A stretch of 64,000 bases of DNA. Origin: Montifringilla adamsi (lineage: Eukaryota; Chordata; Aves; Passeriformes; Passeridae). The stretch lies in contig JAGGNK010010225.1 of NCBI GenBank assembly GCA_017590115.1, positions 930,001-994,000 of the forward strand, read 5' to 3'. Below the pieces are notes generated by a model. It was given only the letters and a program-made list of their open reading frames with translations. It was not told the origin of the DNA and ran no database searches. Both the position numbers and the translations under genes were made by a program. Below are positions 24,512-36,500 of this stretch, one piece after another. How positions within the stretch are numbered: the first letter of the stretch is position 1; the number at the start of each line of letters is the position of its first letter.

Positions 24512-24597
24512 CTTTGAAAAACTGTCAATTTGTAGTGACAGGTCAGCTCGGATTTAACTTCAGGCAAATGGGAAATCTGTCCTTCACATCACCGTGC
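24475..24597 (-). other. NOD1: Predicted NOD1 5' UTR part of the first coding exon
   Basis: Upstream of the start codon, a good acceptor (actttttgcag) precedes 24597, so the first coding exon is probably 24259-24597. The leader contains two upstream ATGs: one immediately followed by a stop (ATGTGA, near 24589), and one at 24511 that opens an overlapping frame. Confidence 0.55.
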
Positions 24598-27500
24598 CTG
24601 CAAAAAGTAATTGTACAGAACCTCAGTTTAAACCTTATTCTGTGCACATACATCCTTAAATTAGACATCACAGAATACTCCCAAACTCTGTGAAGTACCA
24701 TGGCAAACTTCTTAATAACGTTTCTTCCTTAGGTACTTTCATTTATTTGTTCAGGTTTTGAAAAATAAAATATTTACAACAGGCAGTCTCCCTCCTGTAC
24801 CAGTATTTTACTCTAGCTTGCCTCAAACACCAGCACTGGCATCTGCTTTATTAACTGCCTGTTCCTAATGCATAATTTAATTTTTTTTATTAGTTTTTCA
24901 TGTTTCAGTAGACAAAGCAGGGCATCTGTCCAAACATAATCTGGACAAGGAAATAAACAGAATAAAATTATACTTCATAGCAATTAATTTTGTAGGAGGA
25001 ATTAATTTACAGTAGCAATTCACTCTGCTTTTTCATTGTTACAAAAAGAGGCTGTAAGAAGTGCTGCAAATATAATACCTGTTCCTGAAAGCAAGGCCTT
25101 GTGAACTCTGAGGCAGTTTTAGCTAAACTAGGAAAAAGAGTTTAGCTTCTAAGGATACAAGGTTCACGAAGATCAAGAGGGAGGTTATTCTGAAACCATA
25201 CTCTTTAGCACAAATGTTCTCTCCTTGTTGGCAAATATATACACAGTGTATGCCCTTGTTCTCCAAACCACCTCTTGGGAGCTCTTTTTAGATGTTCATT
25301 TATTCCTCTTTTTCTCCACAAGGCATAAAGCAAGAGGAATCAGGGTCAGACTGCTCTCCATTGTATTACTAAAGCAGGGCTTCTTGTAATTTTAGTTAAT
25401 TTGCCCACCATACAGTAGGCATGAAGTTATATTGTAGTTACAATTCAACAATAAGTTCATTTAGGTACTATTTAGGTACAAACTTGCACATATGATTTCC
25501 CATGCAAGAAGCTAATGTTTTGCCAAGATCACAACTGAATCACCTCCACACAGACAGTGAGAATCTGCATGATCAACACAAATGACTGACAACGCCCTGT
25601 AACAGTTAAAACATACTGTTGTTTCAGCAGGTCAAGGGATATCTGGAAGAATGTTCTTAGATTCTGATTACAGTCTTATTAACAAAACCAAAAGACAAAA
25701 CCCTTCAACAATTCTGTAAATGTGCCAACTCTGCTGCTACAAAATTCTCACAATTTCCCAAGACATTGACGGCAAACTTTCTCAAATGCTCCCCAGCACT
25801 CCCCTGTCAAGCTATTACTGAGCCCTGCCAGCTCACAGATTATTCTGTGACCTGCTACTGGAACAATCTCACTTCTGTGGGTTTTCTATATCAGAAGCTT
25901 CTCCTGCTTGATGCTGGAGAAGGACACAGTTTATGGTACTGCATTTTAGTGATACTAACTATCTACACTCAAACCAGCAGGGCAAACCAGCTTAGCCCCT
26001 GAGATTTCCCAGTAGGTCCCAATTTACGGTTGCTGAGCTGCATGGATGCAGATAACTGCATTAAGAGCTGGGCTCTCCAAGGGCTGAAACCTGATAAATC
26101 CCCAGCACAACTGTTCCGGGTCACAGCCAACTCCCAAAACGGCAAAACTGTTTCCAACAAATGGAATGTAACCAAGTGATCTGAATTTCTTACCACACCA
26201 GTAAGTGACTGCACCTACCCAAGACAAATCAAGCTTTCATTACCCCATTCAGATGACCCACCCGAGGAAGTGGCTGATTTCTGAGTCATTCAGCTTTCCA
26301 GAAGCCACACTGGCACATCTCTTTGTTCAAGAAAGCTCATTCCGTGAATGAAGACCAAGCATGCTGAAAACATAATTTAGCCTCAAGTATCTGTAGGCTT
26401 TAGTTAAAGAGATAGCATCATCTTAAAACATGCAATTAAAATATTAAACCTATTCTTTCAAGATACTGCATCCACCCAACATTCCTTGCTTGCTTTGGTT
26501 ATTCCAGGACCACATTATTCTAATGCATTTTCTTTCTTCCTAATTTGTAAGAAGAACTGAGACAAATATTCAGAAAACCATAAGAATGAACCAACATGCT
26601 GTCAAGTGTACAAAGCAAATAGAAGTATTTTCTTTGCTACTTCATTTCCATCTACAAAGAGCATAAGAAAAGAAAGAAGAAATACAGCAGCAGGACAGAA
26701 CATGATATGGAATGACCAGAAGGTCTCAAAGATGTCTGCCCTGCACCTGACCACGTCCAAGTCTGTACAAACCATGGCTGCTACTGGAAGGGGTGTGCAT
26801 ACAAATGCTGCAGGACAGAGCAGGTTCCTTTTCACACAGGGTGATCTGCAGGAGAATGGAGAAACAAGAAACCAAGCAAAAAGGAATATAAAGAGAGGTG
26901 AAACATCAGGGAGGAAAGGAGAAGGAACAAAAATGCCAAGCAGGTAAGTCAGGACTGGCAATATGAAATCTGTGCATGATGATGTACTCAGTGATATTTT
27001 CAATGAAAATACTAAATTTAATGCAAAACCCCACAACATCCAGTACTGGAGTACTTAGTATTTTTCATCAGTCCTTTTTAGTAAAAAAAAAAATGGAAAT
27101 TTCCACCATGCACAGACTAAGAAAATCCATACCAGATGAAGAGCTGAACACTTTAAATGGTGCTGGAACAGAAAGACTTCCTGCTACATCTATGCATAGC
27201 AAAGAGTATCAGCTGTATGAAGAAACTTGACATATATGATTCTGTTTCACTAGGGCTTTCTTTGTGTTGTTGGGGTTTTTTTTTGCAGTTGGGGTGATTT
27301 TGGTGGTGTTTTTAAAAACATGAGGCCAGTATGTGACAACATGAGGTCTCCAGCTTATCTGCAAGCCCATCACCTCTCTTTCTGCAGAGTCCCAGCTTCC
27401 ATAGTGCTTCAATATGAGTTTTTCAGGGAGGGAACACAAGGTTGCAAAGTCTCTTGTGGAAGGATCTGTCAGTTTTACAATGCTAGGTTACACATCTGGT

Positions 27501-30500
27501 ATGTTTAAAAGTAAATGCTTATGCAGTTTACAAACAGGCATTGAAAGCACTTCCTTACTAGAGTGCATACAGTGTTCTGTGCCTTATCTTGGGCCCTCCA
27601 GATGCTGGATTCAATTCCAGTGCAATTTGTGTGACTGACGTTGCATCAGTCATAGGGATGCTGGTAGAAAAGACTGAGGCACACATTAATGTGAGACACC
27701 TCAGTGTACTGCCTTCCACTTCTGAAAGGGAAAAAGTGAGTAAAATAATTTTTCTGAAAGACACCTTAAGGCTCTTACGAGTTACGGTCAAAACAGATCA
27801 CCTGTTCTAACAGCAACAGCTTGTGAACACATCTGTTTGGAGAAATGAGCAAGAAAAAGGGAAAGACTTGCAAGCTTGACAGAATAGCTGAAACAGCAGA
27901 ACACCTGAGGAGGAATGGAGACAGACAAGACAGATACCTGAATGAAGCAGGAGTCTGGTACATCTGGGAAACAACAGGAGAAAGACTTATGGGGAAAAGA
28001 TTCCTATCTGGGAACAGAATGGACTTCTTGTTCCTAAGAGGAAAAATTAAAAAAAACCCAATTACTTACTGAAGAGGCTGCCAATGATGTTGGAGAGGAA
28101 ATGTAGTTAGCCATTTTGAGGACAGCAAAGTCCATCAGGTGAAGAAGGCAGGAAACAGACTAGAAGGAATTAAAAAGAACCCAGAATACCTACCCATCAG
28201 CTGTAAAAGCCAAGAAGAAAGGGAAGACAGGGTCTTGGCCAAATGAAATGTTGATGGGGATTGAAGCGATATGAGAAGCAACAGCAAGTGTGGCAATCAA
28301 TGCAATCATAAACCTGTGCCACTGAGAATAAAAAGAGGAAGCAAGATGGGGATCAGGCCAGGAATAAGGAGGGAAATGAAACAGGGAAATGAAATTTGTC
28401 ATAGTAAGAGGTACAGTAAACGCATCGTACTTCCAGCAAGGTTTTGTACAACCCATGTCAATAAACTGCAGTGGCACCAATGCCTTCTGCACAAAGGCAC
28501 TGGCACTTCTATCTCGTGTTTCCTCTGAGCTCCCTCTACTCTCAGCGTTGTGCATTGTCATTTCTACTTTCCCTGGCCCTGGCCTCCTCACATCCTCTTT
28601 TTACTGAGATCCCCTAGCTCTTTCTCCTAACAAAACTGTGATGCCTGTTCCACTTCCAGTGCTGCAAGACCCCTCACAGCAAAGAATGTGCTGGTTTATT
28701 GCAACAATGTCTTATGTTGTAGATAAAGTTGCTGAAGGATCTTACAGAACAGCTAAAACACATTTCAACTTCTGGGTCAGCTAGGGAATTGAGTCCTTAT
28801 TGAGCTGGCTGCTCCCAAGGAGACTGTGTAGAATGATGCAGTAAAGACAATACAAGGAGCAAATTAATTAACAACTGTCCCTTAAAGCAACTAATTAGAG
28901 ACCAACCTAGAATATTTCTGAAGAGCTGAAAACTCAGTCAATACTACTTCTTCTGCAGTCTTGCTATCCTGACAAGAACTGCTCCTCTACATTGCCTGTG
29001 AAATAAAGTCCTCTGCTGTTACCTAGTTACCTGCAGCCAGCAGCTGGATTATCTTCAGGATTTACACAGGACCTAGTGGCCAGTTGTGGCAGGATCACAG
29101 TGAAGCACACAAACCTGAGTGCCAGCCCAGGGCTAGTGGAGTTCCCATTAGCACAGCCTTCTGTCCGTAGCATTCAAAACACGATCACTCTTCCAGAGGT
29201 GGCTGTATGAAAACATTTCACATGAAATGGAGCCTATGCCCTTTGTGACTCCAAGTCAGATTTGTTTCCTGAGAAAAGCTATTTTACAGTGCCAGTTACT
29301 CACTACAGAGTCATAACAGCAAGAGAACTGCGAATTTTGGTATACTTGTTAATCTGGACCCTGTCAAGCCAGCATAAATTCAACTTTTTGCTATCATTGG
29401 GAGAGACAGAAAAGGGATTGATTTTCCACAGCTTATGTGATGCATGCAACAGCAGTCAGTCTTTTGTCGCCCTGTTCTTCTAAGCCTTCTAATGTTTACA
29501 TTTTTGTAATGGAGTTTCTCACATGCTTTTCCTGTAAATAATGACTGTTTTGCACTCCTTTCTGGAGGAGGAGAGAATTGATGGACTGTTGGTTTGACCA
29601 GTGTGGTTGGAGAAGTGGCAATTTTATCCTCCAATCCATGGTCACTTTTATAACTCTATAAATATCGAAGTCCAGAAATAAATGAGCCTTTTTTGCTTTG
29701 GATATCTCAGCGTGTGAGTGTCATTCATTTTATGTTGTATTGCAGCAGTCTTTGACTATAATAAGTGAATAAAACACCTATTTCTACACAGCAGCTCTCA
29801 CACTTAAAAGAACTTCAGCTATTTTACTTAGTTCAAGAACAGTAAAAACATGCAGAGATCACAGGCAAACAGGCACATGTGCTACACAAAAAGTCTGCAT
29901 GTTTGATGAGAAGCAATGCAATGTATTCCCAAAGGTACTAAAAAATAGCCTTTTATTATTATAGCAAAAATGGTGCATTGTACAGAGTCCCTCTGCAGAT
30001 CTTAAATTATTCTGTTTGTGTGAATTAAAGCATACTCATCACGCCCCACTTCACAATGTCTAACTATCATCAGTGATGCTACACATGTCAATAAATGCCC
30101 AGGGAGCCATATGTTAACATCACGTTCCTGTAAATCCATTACAACTCGTGCTCTTGCATCCCTCTGGGCTCCTAGAGATCAGCATCTTTCAGTGGTTTTC
30201 CCTCCCTCCCCTCTCTCCCTCTCTTCTGACTGTATCATAAGCTTTTGTAAGCATTCCTAGTTATTTGAAGAGCAACAGATATAAAAGAACACAGAAGAAA
30301 TTATTTCTGCCTCCATCTGGTAAAATGACAAGCTTTTCTTTAAAAGGCAGAGGCTTTGACAGAAATATTCACATCCCTCACAGGTTTTGTTCCTACATAT
30401 CACAACAGATTCCTCTGTATAGAAATATAACTTTATATATAGTGTTTGGACGCATTAAGAAGCCCCTGTCAGGAAGACTTTATGTGGCTTCCTTGTAACC

Positions 30501-31344
30501 AGTTCCCGGTGGGAAAAGATCAATAAATAATAAGGAGCCACTAGTAGAAAGCAAAGAAACTTCCTCCAATCAGAGAAATCTTGGGGATTTTTTTTTTTTT
30601 AAGAGACAGAGGAGGAGGGGGTAATTTACAGTCGTCTATAAACATGGAACTGCTTTTCTACTGTCATTTACTATTTTCACATTGAACCAGCAGTGAATCC
30701 TACACGGAAAGTGCAGTGGAATCACTGAACTGATGGAAACACGGCCAGGCCACGGGAAACCATCCTGCCCCGCGAACCGCTCCCGCCTCCTTCCCTTCCA
30801 GCTTCTTTCGCCTTAGGTGGGCAAAGCACCGGGGCCTAAGCGAGTGCCCCGTGACTCCGCGCCGGGATTGGGATCTCCGCTGCGGCTTTCGGGAAAGCAA
30901 ATGGCTCACGACCGCTCACGGGGCAGCGAGGTGGCCGCCGGGGCGGGATGCATCCCTCCCACCTCCTCCGTCCCTGCGACCTCGCCACCCGTCCCCAACA
31001 GCCCTCACGAACACCACGTCCTCGCCAGCATCCGGAGCACCATTTACGCCGGGCAGCGCTGCTGTGTTTCGCACGAAGGCGCTGTCCCCACGCCGCGGAG
31101 CTGCGGGCGCTGCTGCCCGTCCCCGCTCCCCGCCAGACGGCGCCGGCCGCCGGGCGGGAGGGACCCTGCTGAGGAAACACCAAGGAGCCCCGAAGTTTCC
31201 AGCTCGGGAGCGGCGCACCCCTTCCCCTCCCACCTCGCAAGCCTTTCAGGCGGCACCACAGAAACTTTGCATTACAGAAAGCAGACACTGGAACGCAGCA
31301 GCCCTCTCCCCCCGGCAGCCCCCCTGCCCTTCCCCGGCACTCAC
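24598..31344 (-). other. NOD1: Predicted first intron of NOD1 (5' UTR intron), no other gene seen
   Basis: About 6.7 kb between the acceptor at 24598 and a strong donor (gtgagtgc) at 31344 in the CpG island. It holds a solo LTR at 29505-29727. Open frames such as 26602-27039 (minus, Phe/Leu-rich) and 28190-28591 (minus) have no recognisable domain, and I treat them as chance. Additional untranslated exons could be hidden here. Confidence 0.45.
29505..29727 (+). mobile_element. Short solo LTR of an endogenous retrovirus
   Basis: 223 bp starting TGTAATGG and ending GTCATTCA. A TATA-like CTATAAATAT (near 29657) is followed by an AATAAA signal (near 29678) and a U5-like tail, in plus orientation, antisense to NOD1. 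TTTT flanks both ends (29501-29504 and 29728-29731) and may be a 4-bp target duplication, although T-rich context makes that weak. The overall look matches passerine ERV LTRs as I remember them. No internal retroviral sequence remains. Confidence 0.5.
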
Positions 31345-31600
31345 CGCGGCAGCGAAGGGACGGAGGCCAGGGGAGGAGCCCACGGGCGCTTCCCTCACCC
31401 CCTCCCGCCCCACACACGGACTCTCCTCCCCAGCGGGAAGCGGCTCCTCCCCGCGCAGGAATGGCCCCAGGCTTCCCCTTCACCAGCGTGGCATTGCCCT
31501 GCGCACCCGCCCCTCCTCCGCCGAGAGGTGCCACGGTGTCCCTCGGCAGTGATCATTGCCCTCGGTCACGCTCCCCCCGCGCAAGGATACTGCAGTGTAT
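30750..31600 (-). promoter_or_regulatory. NOD1: CpG island, likely NOD1 promoter and untranslated exon 1
   Basis: A dense CpG/GC block with no obvious TATA box lies between the GGCT 3' end and the NOD1 coding exons. On the minus strand a strong splice donor (GCCGCG|gtgagtgc) sits at 31345/31344, which would end a non-coding first exon spliced toward the acceptor at 24598. The long open frames on both strands here (30817-31626 plus, 30836-31534 minus) are typical of GC-rich DNA poor in stop codons and overlap each other; I do not call them genes. Confidence 0.55.
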
Positions 31601-31799
31601 TATTTCTGTTTTCTTCACCCATTTAAAGGTTGAAAAGCCCAAGGTGCAAGTTAAGGGTAAGGCAAAAGAAGTGGTGCTGATGCAGAGGAGTGCTTCACGC
31701 ATAGTTTTGTACTCCCTACTGACTTTACATCCATTAAAAAACACAAACAGCCAATGGAGGCTTCAGCTGCATTTCCACATCACCAGTTTTTATTTATAT

Positions 31800-31975
31800 C
31801 AGCAACGCATTCTGCACAGGGAGGTTGTGGAGTTTTCCCCTCCAGAGACATTCCAAACCCACCTGGACATGCTCCTGTGTCATCTGTTTGAAGTGACCCT
31901 GCCTTGACAGGGTGTTGGACTGGATGAGCTCCAGAGGTCCCTTCCAACATTAACAGTCTGTGGTTCTGTGATATT
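31800..31975 (+). mobile_element. CR1 LINE 3' fragment between GGCT and NOD1
   Basis: Carries the CR1 3' signature in sense orientation: GGAGGTTGTGGAGT, CACCTGGACATGCTCCTGTG, GTTGGACTGGATGAGCTCCAG, CCCTTCCAACATTAACAGTC. It is 5'-truncated and diverged. It lies between the NOD1 CpG island and the distal GGCT poly(A) signal. Confidence 0.85.
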
Positions 31976-32025
31976 CTTGAGGGGTGCACACTGAACAGGC
32001 ATGGCAGAGGTTTGGTAATCACAAT

Positions 32026-32031
32026 TTTATT
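32026..32031 (-). terminator. GGCT: Candidate distal GGCT poly(A) signal AATAAA
   Basis: Minus-strand AATAAA about 1.3 kb after the GGCT stop. Cleavage near 32005 would leave only about 0.4-0.7 kb to the NOD1 promoter island. A nearer AATAAA exists at 32817-32822. Confidence 0.4.
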
Positions 32032-32452
32032 TACTCAAACTAGGCAGTGCTAATATGGAAAGTACCATGTTTTACAGCAGTCACCGTGCCCAACTCTGGA
32101 AACAAGCATATTACATCAGGACAGCAGCTACACGTACCTGGCAGAAGTTTATAGAAAACATTTTATACAGAGAAGACATGGTCAGTCTGTTATTTTATAA
32201 TTTGTTTATCTAAGCAGTCACACAGTGACATCAGTTATATCTTACACCTCTCTGTACATCAAGAGAAGAAAATACACTATAGAGAGGATAAGCCAAATCT
32301 CAGTGATTTGACATCTTCCAGGTTGTCAATTTTTTCTCATCCCCCACGGACAAACTGCAGGGGTTGCAAAGTACCATGAAAATAAATACTCCATATGTTA
32401 CAAAAGCTTCCAGTTTTGCATTGGACTGTCAAACTGTGGGGAGGAAAAAAAC

Positions 32453-32477
32453 CAAAACAAACAAACAAACAAACAAA
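32453..32477. repeat. (CAAA)n microsatellite
   Basis: Short run of CAAA units, within the GGCT 3' UTR if the distal poly(A) site is used. Confidence 0.9.
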
Positions 32478-32816
32478 CCCCAAGAGGCCAAGTCTGTTCA
32501 TTTAGGGTTTAAGAGACAAAAAACCCCCACAGAATAAATGTGCTAGGGCTTAAAGGAGACTTTCTGATTTCACTGGACCAAGGCCTAGATAGGCAAACAA
32601 GCCAGTCAAAAAGGTAATTAAATATCAAACTAAAATGAATTCTTTAAAAATGCCTTGGTTATAGATAACCAGTTCACCTATGACTTTCACGAGACATGGA
32701 AAGGAAGGAAGCTATGATAGTTTGAATGAGATGCTTTGCTGAATATTGTCTTCAGGCTCAGGCTGCCTTTTGGACTTAGCTTTAAAACATGGAAGGAGTT
32801 TAAAAAATGCTACTTT

Positions 32817-32822
32817 TTTATT
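32817..32822 (-). terminator. GGCT: Candidate proximal GGCT poly(A) signal AATAAA
   Basis: First AATAAA on the minus strand after the GGCT stop codon (33354). It gives a 3' UTR of about 0.55 kb. An AATAAA inside the last codons (near 33364-33369) is coding and is ignored. Confidence 0.4.
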
Positions 32823-33353
32823 AACTATAAAACAGGAACAGGAACTCCATAGCATCAGATAGGTTGGGCTTTAAACCATTAAGAGAAGTAGCAGAGAAAA
32901 ATGTTTAGACTTAGAGGTTTGAGTTTACTTTGCATCTAACAAATGTAGTTATGTATACATAAAACTTTAACAAACACATGACTTTATCCTGCAGCCCTTT
33001 TTCCTCAGAAGGCAACAGGTGCCAAAACTCATGAAGATGGCCTTTTCTTTTAAAAAGGTCAGTAAACTGGACATGAAGCACAAATTTACATGCAGCACTG
33101 CATGACAGTTACAGAAAGATAATTTCTAAATCTGCAATGTACTTACAGCATGTACTTCAGCATGTAGTCAAGATATACATACAAAAAGAAGTTACCAATG
33201 TCAATGTGTCTTCAGACTGCAAGTTATGTCTAATGGTTTACTGTAGATGCACAGCAAACTCATCTTTTCTTGATAAATAAAGCAACTGCTGATCAGCACA
33301 GTGAGGAGAGGTATCTAAATCAAGGTGAATGGCCAAGCAAATGCAGAGGCATT

Positions 33354-33503
33354 CTATGCAGAATTTATTTTCTCTGCTTTAATAGCAGCTTCAATCTCTT
33401 CCATGATTGGCACCGGTCCTGCATAGTTATTAGTTTCAATAGCTTCTAATTTCTCCTGATAATCAGCTGGCAAGCCATTCTGTTTTGCACCCATGCAGAT
33501 AAC
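33354..33503 (-). CDS. GGCT: GGCT coding exon 4 with stop
   Basis: Encodes residues 136-184, VICMGAKQNGLPADYQEKLE onward to EKINSA, then TAG at 33356-33354. Acceptor ttttaattatag. It corresponds to the C-terminal helix region of the human protein; the tail after EEIE is diverged. Confidence 0.95.
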   Translation of the reverse strand, partial: VICMGAKQNGLPADYQEKLEAIETNNYAGPVPIMEEIEAAIKAEKINSA

Positions 33504-36500
33504 CTATAATTAAAACGGAAAAAAAAAAAAAGCCTTCAGTAACAGAAAGGGCAGACTCCTCCAAACAATCACTTGAGTAGGAGGAACCATTTAAGTTACC
33601 CAGAGAATTTATTTCAAATAGTGCTATTTGTACCTAAGGTTAGCCAAAGGCTTCTGGGAGACCAGAACAGCATGAACAAAATTACTCTGAAAAGGCTTTT
33701 AACTACCCCTGAGATTCTGATGTGCTGAAGTACACAAGACTCTCTAATTAAGCTGTTATTCAGTTATTCCATTCTTTCTTCCAAACAAGATGATAATTTC
33801 AGTAATATATGCTGCTTCTCATTCAGGTGTGACACTAAAGTTGGCTGAAAATTTAAAAAGTAGTTATTTTTAAAACTAAGCTGTCCAAAGGACAACAACG
33901 AGCACCTAGACAGGGTACAGGAAAAACAGAAACAGACAACTCAGTGAAAAAGCACAGATTGCTTAGTTTGTTACTGCAGCTTTCCTTCCATACATAAAAT
34001 AAACTGAAGTATTGGTGCAGAAGAAAAGATGTGAGATGTGAGTAAGAGGAGAAGAGGAAGTTGTAGTAATGCAGCTTGAAGGAGACACCAGCAAGGTTGA
34101 ATATAGAAATGAATATTCTAAATATGCTTCCATGCATTTAATAGCATGCATTTCAAGGATGAGGTGTCTAGAGAGAATGAATTTTGCCACAAAAAGTACA
34201 TCACAGTAGATGGATGTAGTTCAATCACTATGTGATAATGTCTTTTAAGTTTTTAGCTCTTCTGCCTGGTTAACTTAAACAAAACAAAACAAAACAAAAA
34301 CAAAAAAAAAAAAAAAAAAAACCACCCAAAAAAACCCTGGGGGCACAGGAGAAGAACAGAACTAACAACTGCTCCTGACAGGACCAGGAAGGAATGATAA
34401 AGTTGCCAACAGTGGAGGTCTGCACTTTCAGCATACCAATGAGAGCTGACACACAGCAGCAGACTATGTATCAATTCCCTGAAAACCCCCGAAGATCTGC
34501 CTTGCCACGAAGTGGGTTGGCAGGGAAGAGGTTTGTGGAAAAGCAGAGCCTTTCTAAGCAAGGCCTCTCTTCAGCAGTCCCACAGGAGTTGACCTTAGCT
34601 GTGCTCCTGGAAGTCAACTCATAGGAATGAGTTCCTCAGTTTGGAGAAGGTGGCACACTTGGGATTTAACAGGCTCACTCTGGGTTCTGCACTCCAGGTA
34701 GGAAAAGGCAGCTGCAGTGATGTCTGTGTAGCAGCACTAAAGCTGCAGCACTCAGACACAGCCACACCACCCCAGCCTGGGCCTGTCCAGATCTCACAGG
34801 CTAAGCAGGTCAGGCCTGCTGCGTGACTGGATCATGTGTCTCTGCAGAGTCAGTGTTGCAGAAGGGTGTTGAAACACTTCTGCCTCACCAGCCATCAAGG
34901 GGGAACCGTGCAGTGCTGCAATGCTGCTGCAGCCCTGTGGTGTACCGGTGATGTGTCTGGTAAAAGGCGACAGCTGCATCCTGTCCTGATAGCAAGTACT
35001 TCCCAAGAGAGTAAGGATAATCCACATCCTGGAAACTACAAACCAGGTGCTGTATTTTCCCCACAGAAGCTTCCCTCTGTACTTTCAGTGGAGTACATTA
35101 ATTTTTCAAACAGAGAATTGCCACATATATGTGAACAGCATCCTCCAGAAATCCTTGTGCCAATCACAGCTAATTCCCAAGTTAAATAGGGGCTTCCTGT
35201 AAGGTATAACTACACCAAAAACCCCAAGCTGATTTAATAGGCCTGTAAGAGCTAGCAATCTACTGTGATCATCATTACAGCACAGTACATTGCACAAGGA
35301 CTGTTATACCTTTACAGTAGTCATGCCTTCCATCCACTGTAATTAAAGTACTTATTAAATAGCACAGAAGTACTGCATTATAAACTTCTGTACACTCTTC
35401 CAAAATTAAAGTGCTGCAACACCTACCTTTTTATACTGTGGAGAAGGGGGACCAGACTCATAGTCCTTCATCTGGTAGCTTCGACAGGTCAGTACCTTTC
35501 CTGCTTGTGTGTGGACATTAACTTCTACTGGGACATAAATGCCATCCTCAACTCCCTCTTGCCTGTAAAAGACATATATTCCTTTCATGTCAATTAACCA
35601 ATCCATCTTTCAAACCAACCATGCAATTAAAAATATGGGTTTATTATAACAGAATTCAAGGCAGGCCACTGGTCTATGCTTTAATGTACTCAAAAGAAAA
35701 ACAAATGAAGCAAAACATGTTTCAGTGCTTTTTGTGCCAACTTGTTTCATATAAGAAAATAGGTTTTTAGAGAAGAGGCAGCATCCACTTTTATCATTTC
35801 AGCTCTGTAAGGAATGATGACTTGTGATTAACCTGCAAAGTCAGAAAGAAAATACTCCTAAACTAATTATTGTGGAAGACAGGTAGTCTGAAAGAGAAAC
35901 ACAAGCAAGATTATCAGAATTAATGAGCCAGACACATGTTCCTTAGCTGCCACTCAGATAAAGAAGCAATTGCAAAGTTTTATCTTGTCCATTGTGTTAC
36001 ATTTTAATAAGGGGAAACTTGCACAACTTGTGCAATGCACTTTCCAATGAATAATCCAAGACACCTTTTAACTTGCACAAGACATACAGAGCAGTAATGA
36101 GCTAGGTTGGCGAAAAAAACTATTTGGGTTTTTTTTTTTGTATTAGCAAAATTATGCTTCAAAAAACAAAAACTCAAAACCAAGGCTACTTATTGTCCTC
36201 AACCACTGGCATTTAGCCACCAATAAAAATCTGAGGAAACAGTAAGAAGTAAACAAGAAGCTTAAGCAATACAAGAGACTGTATAGCACAATTAACTTTA
36301 GATGTACTTTAGCTACAAGTCATAACATGGTTTTAACACTGCTTGTCCAATATAAATTTGACAACTCACCTTTTTCTCAAAGACTTGCTACCATTTCAAG
36401 TTATTTAATGTACAGGATGTGGGCCATGCTAGGCAAGTAACTAGGTTAAGTGCAAGTACAGACTGGAAGCTAACTGCAGATTCAAGGCCAGCAGACTACA

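Noticed and set aside
26602..27039. 145-codon hydrophobic minus-strand frame in the NOD1 5' intron
   Set aside because: Phe/Leu/Ser-rich from pyrimidine-rich DNA; no start context, domain or splice support.
30817..31626. Long open frames on both strands (up to 269 codons) in the CpG island
   Set aside because: Overlapping frames on both strands, Pro/Arg/Ala-rich, no domain; explained by few stop codons in GC-rich DNA.
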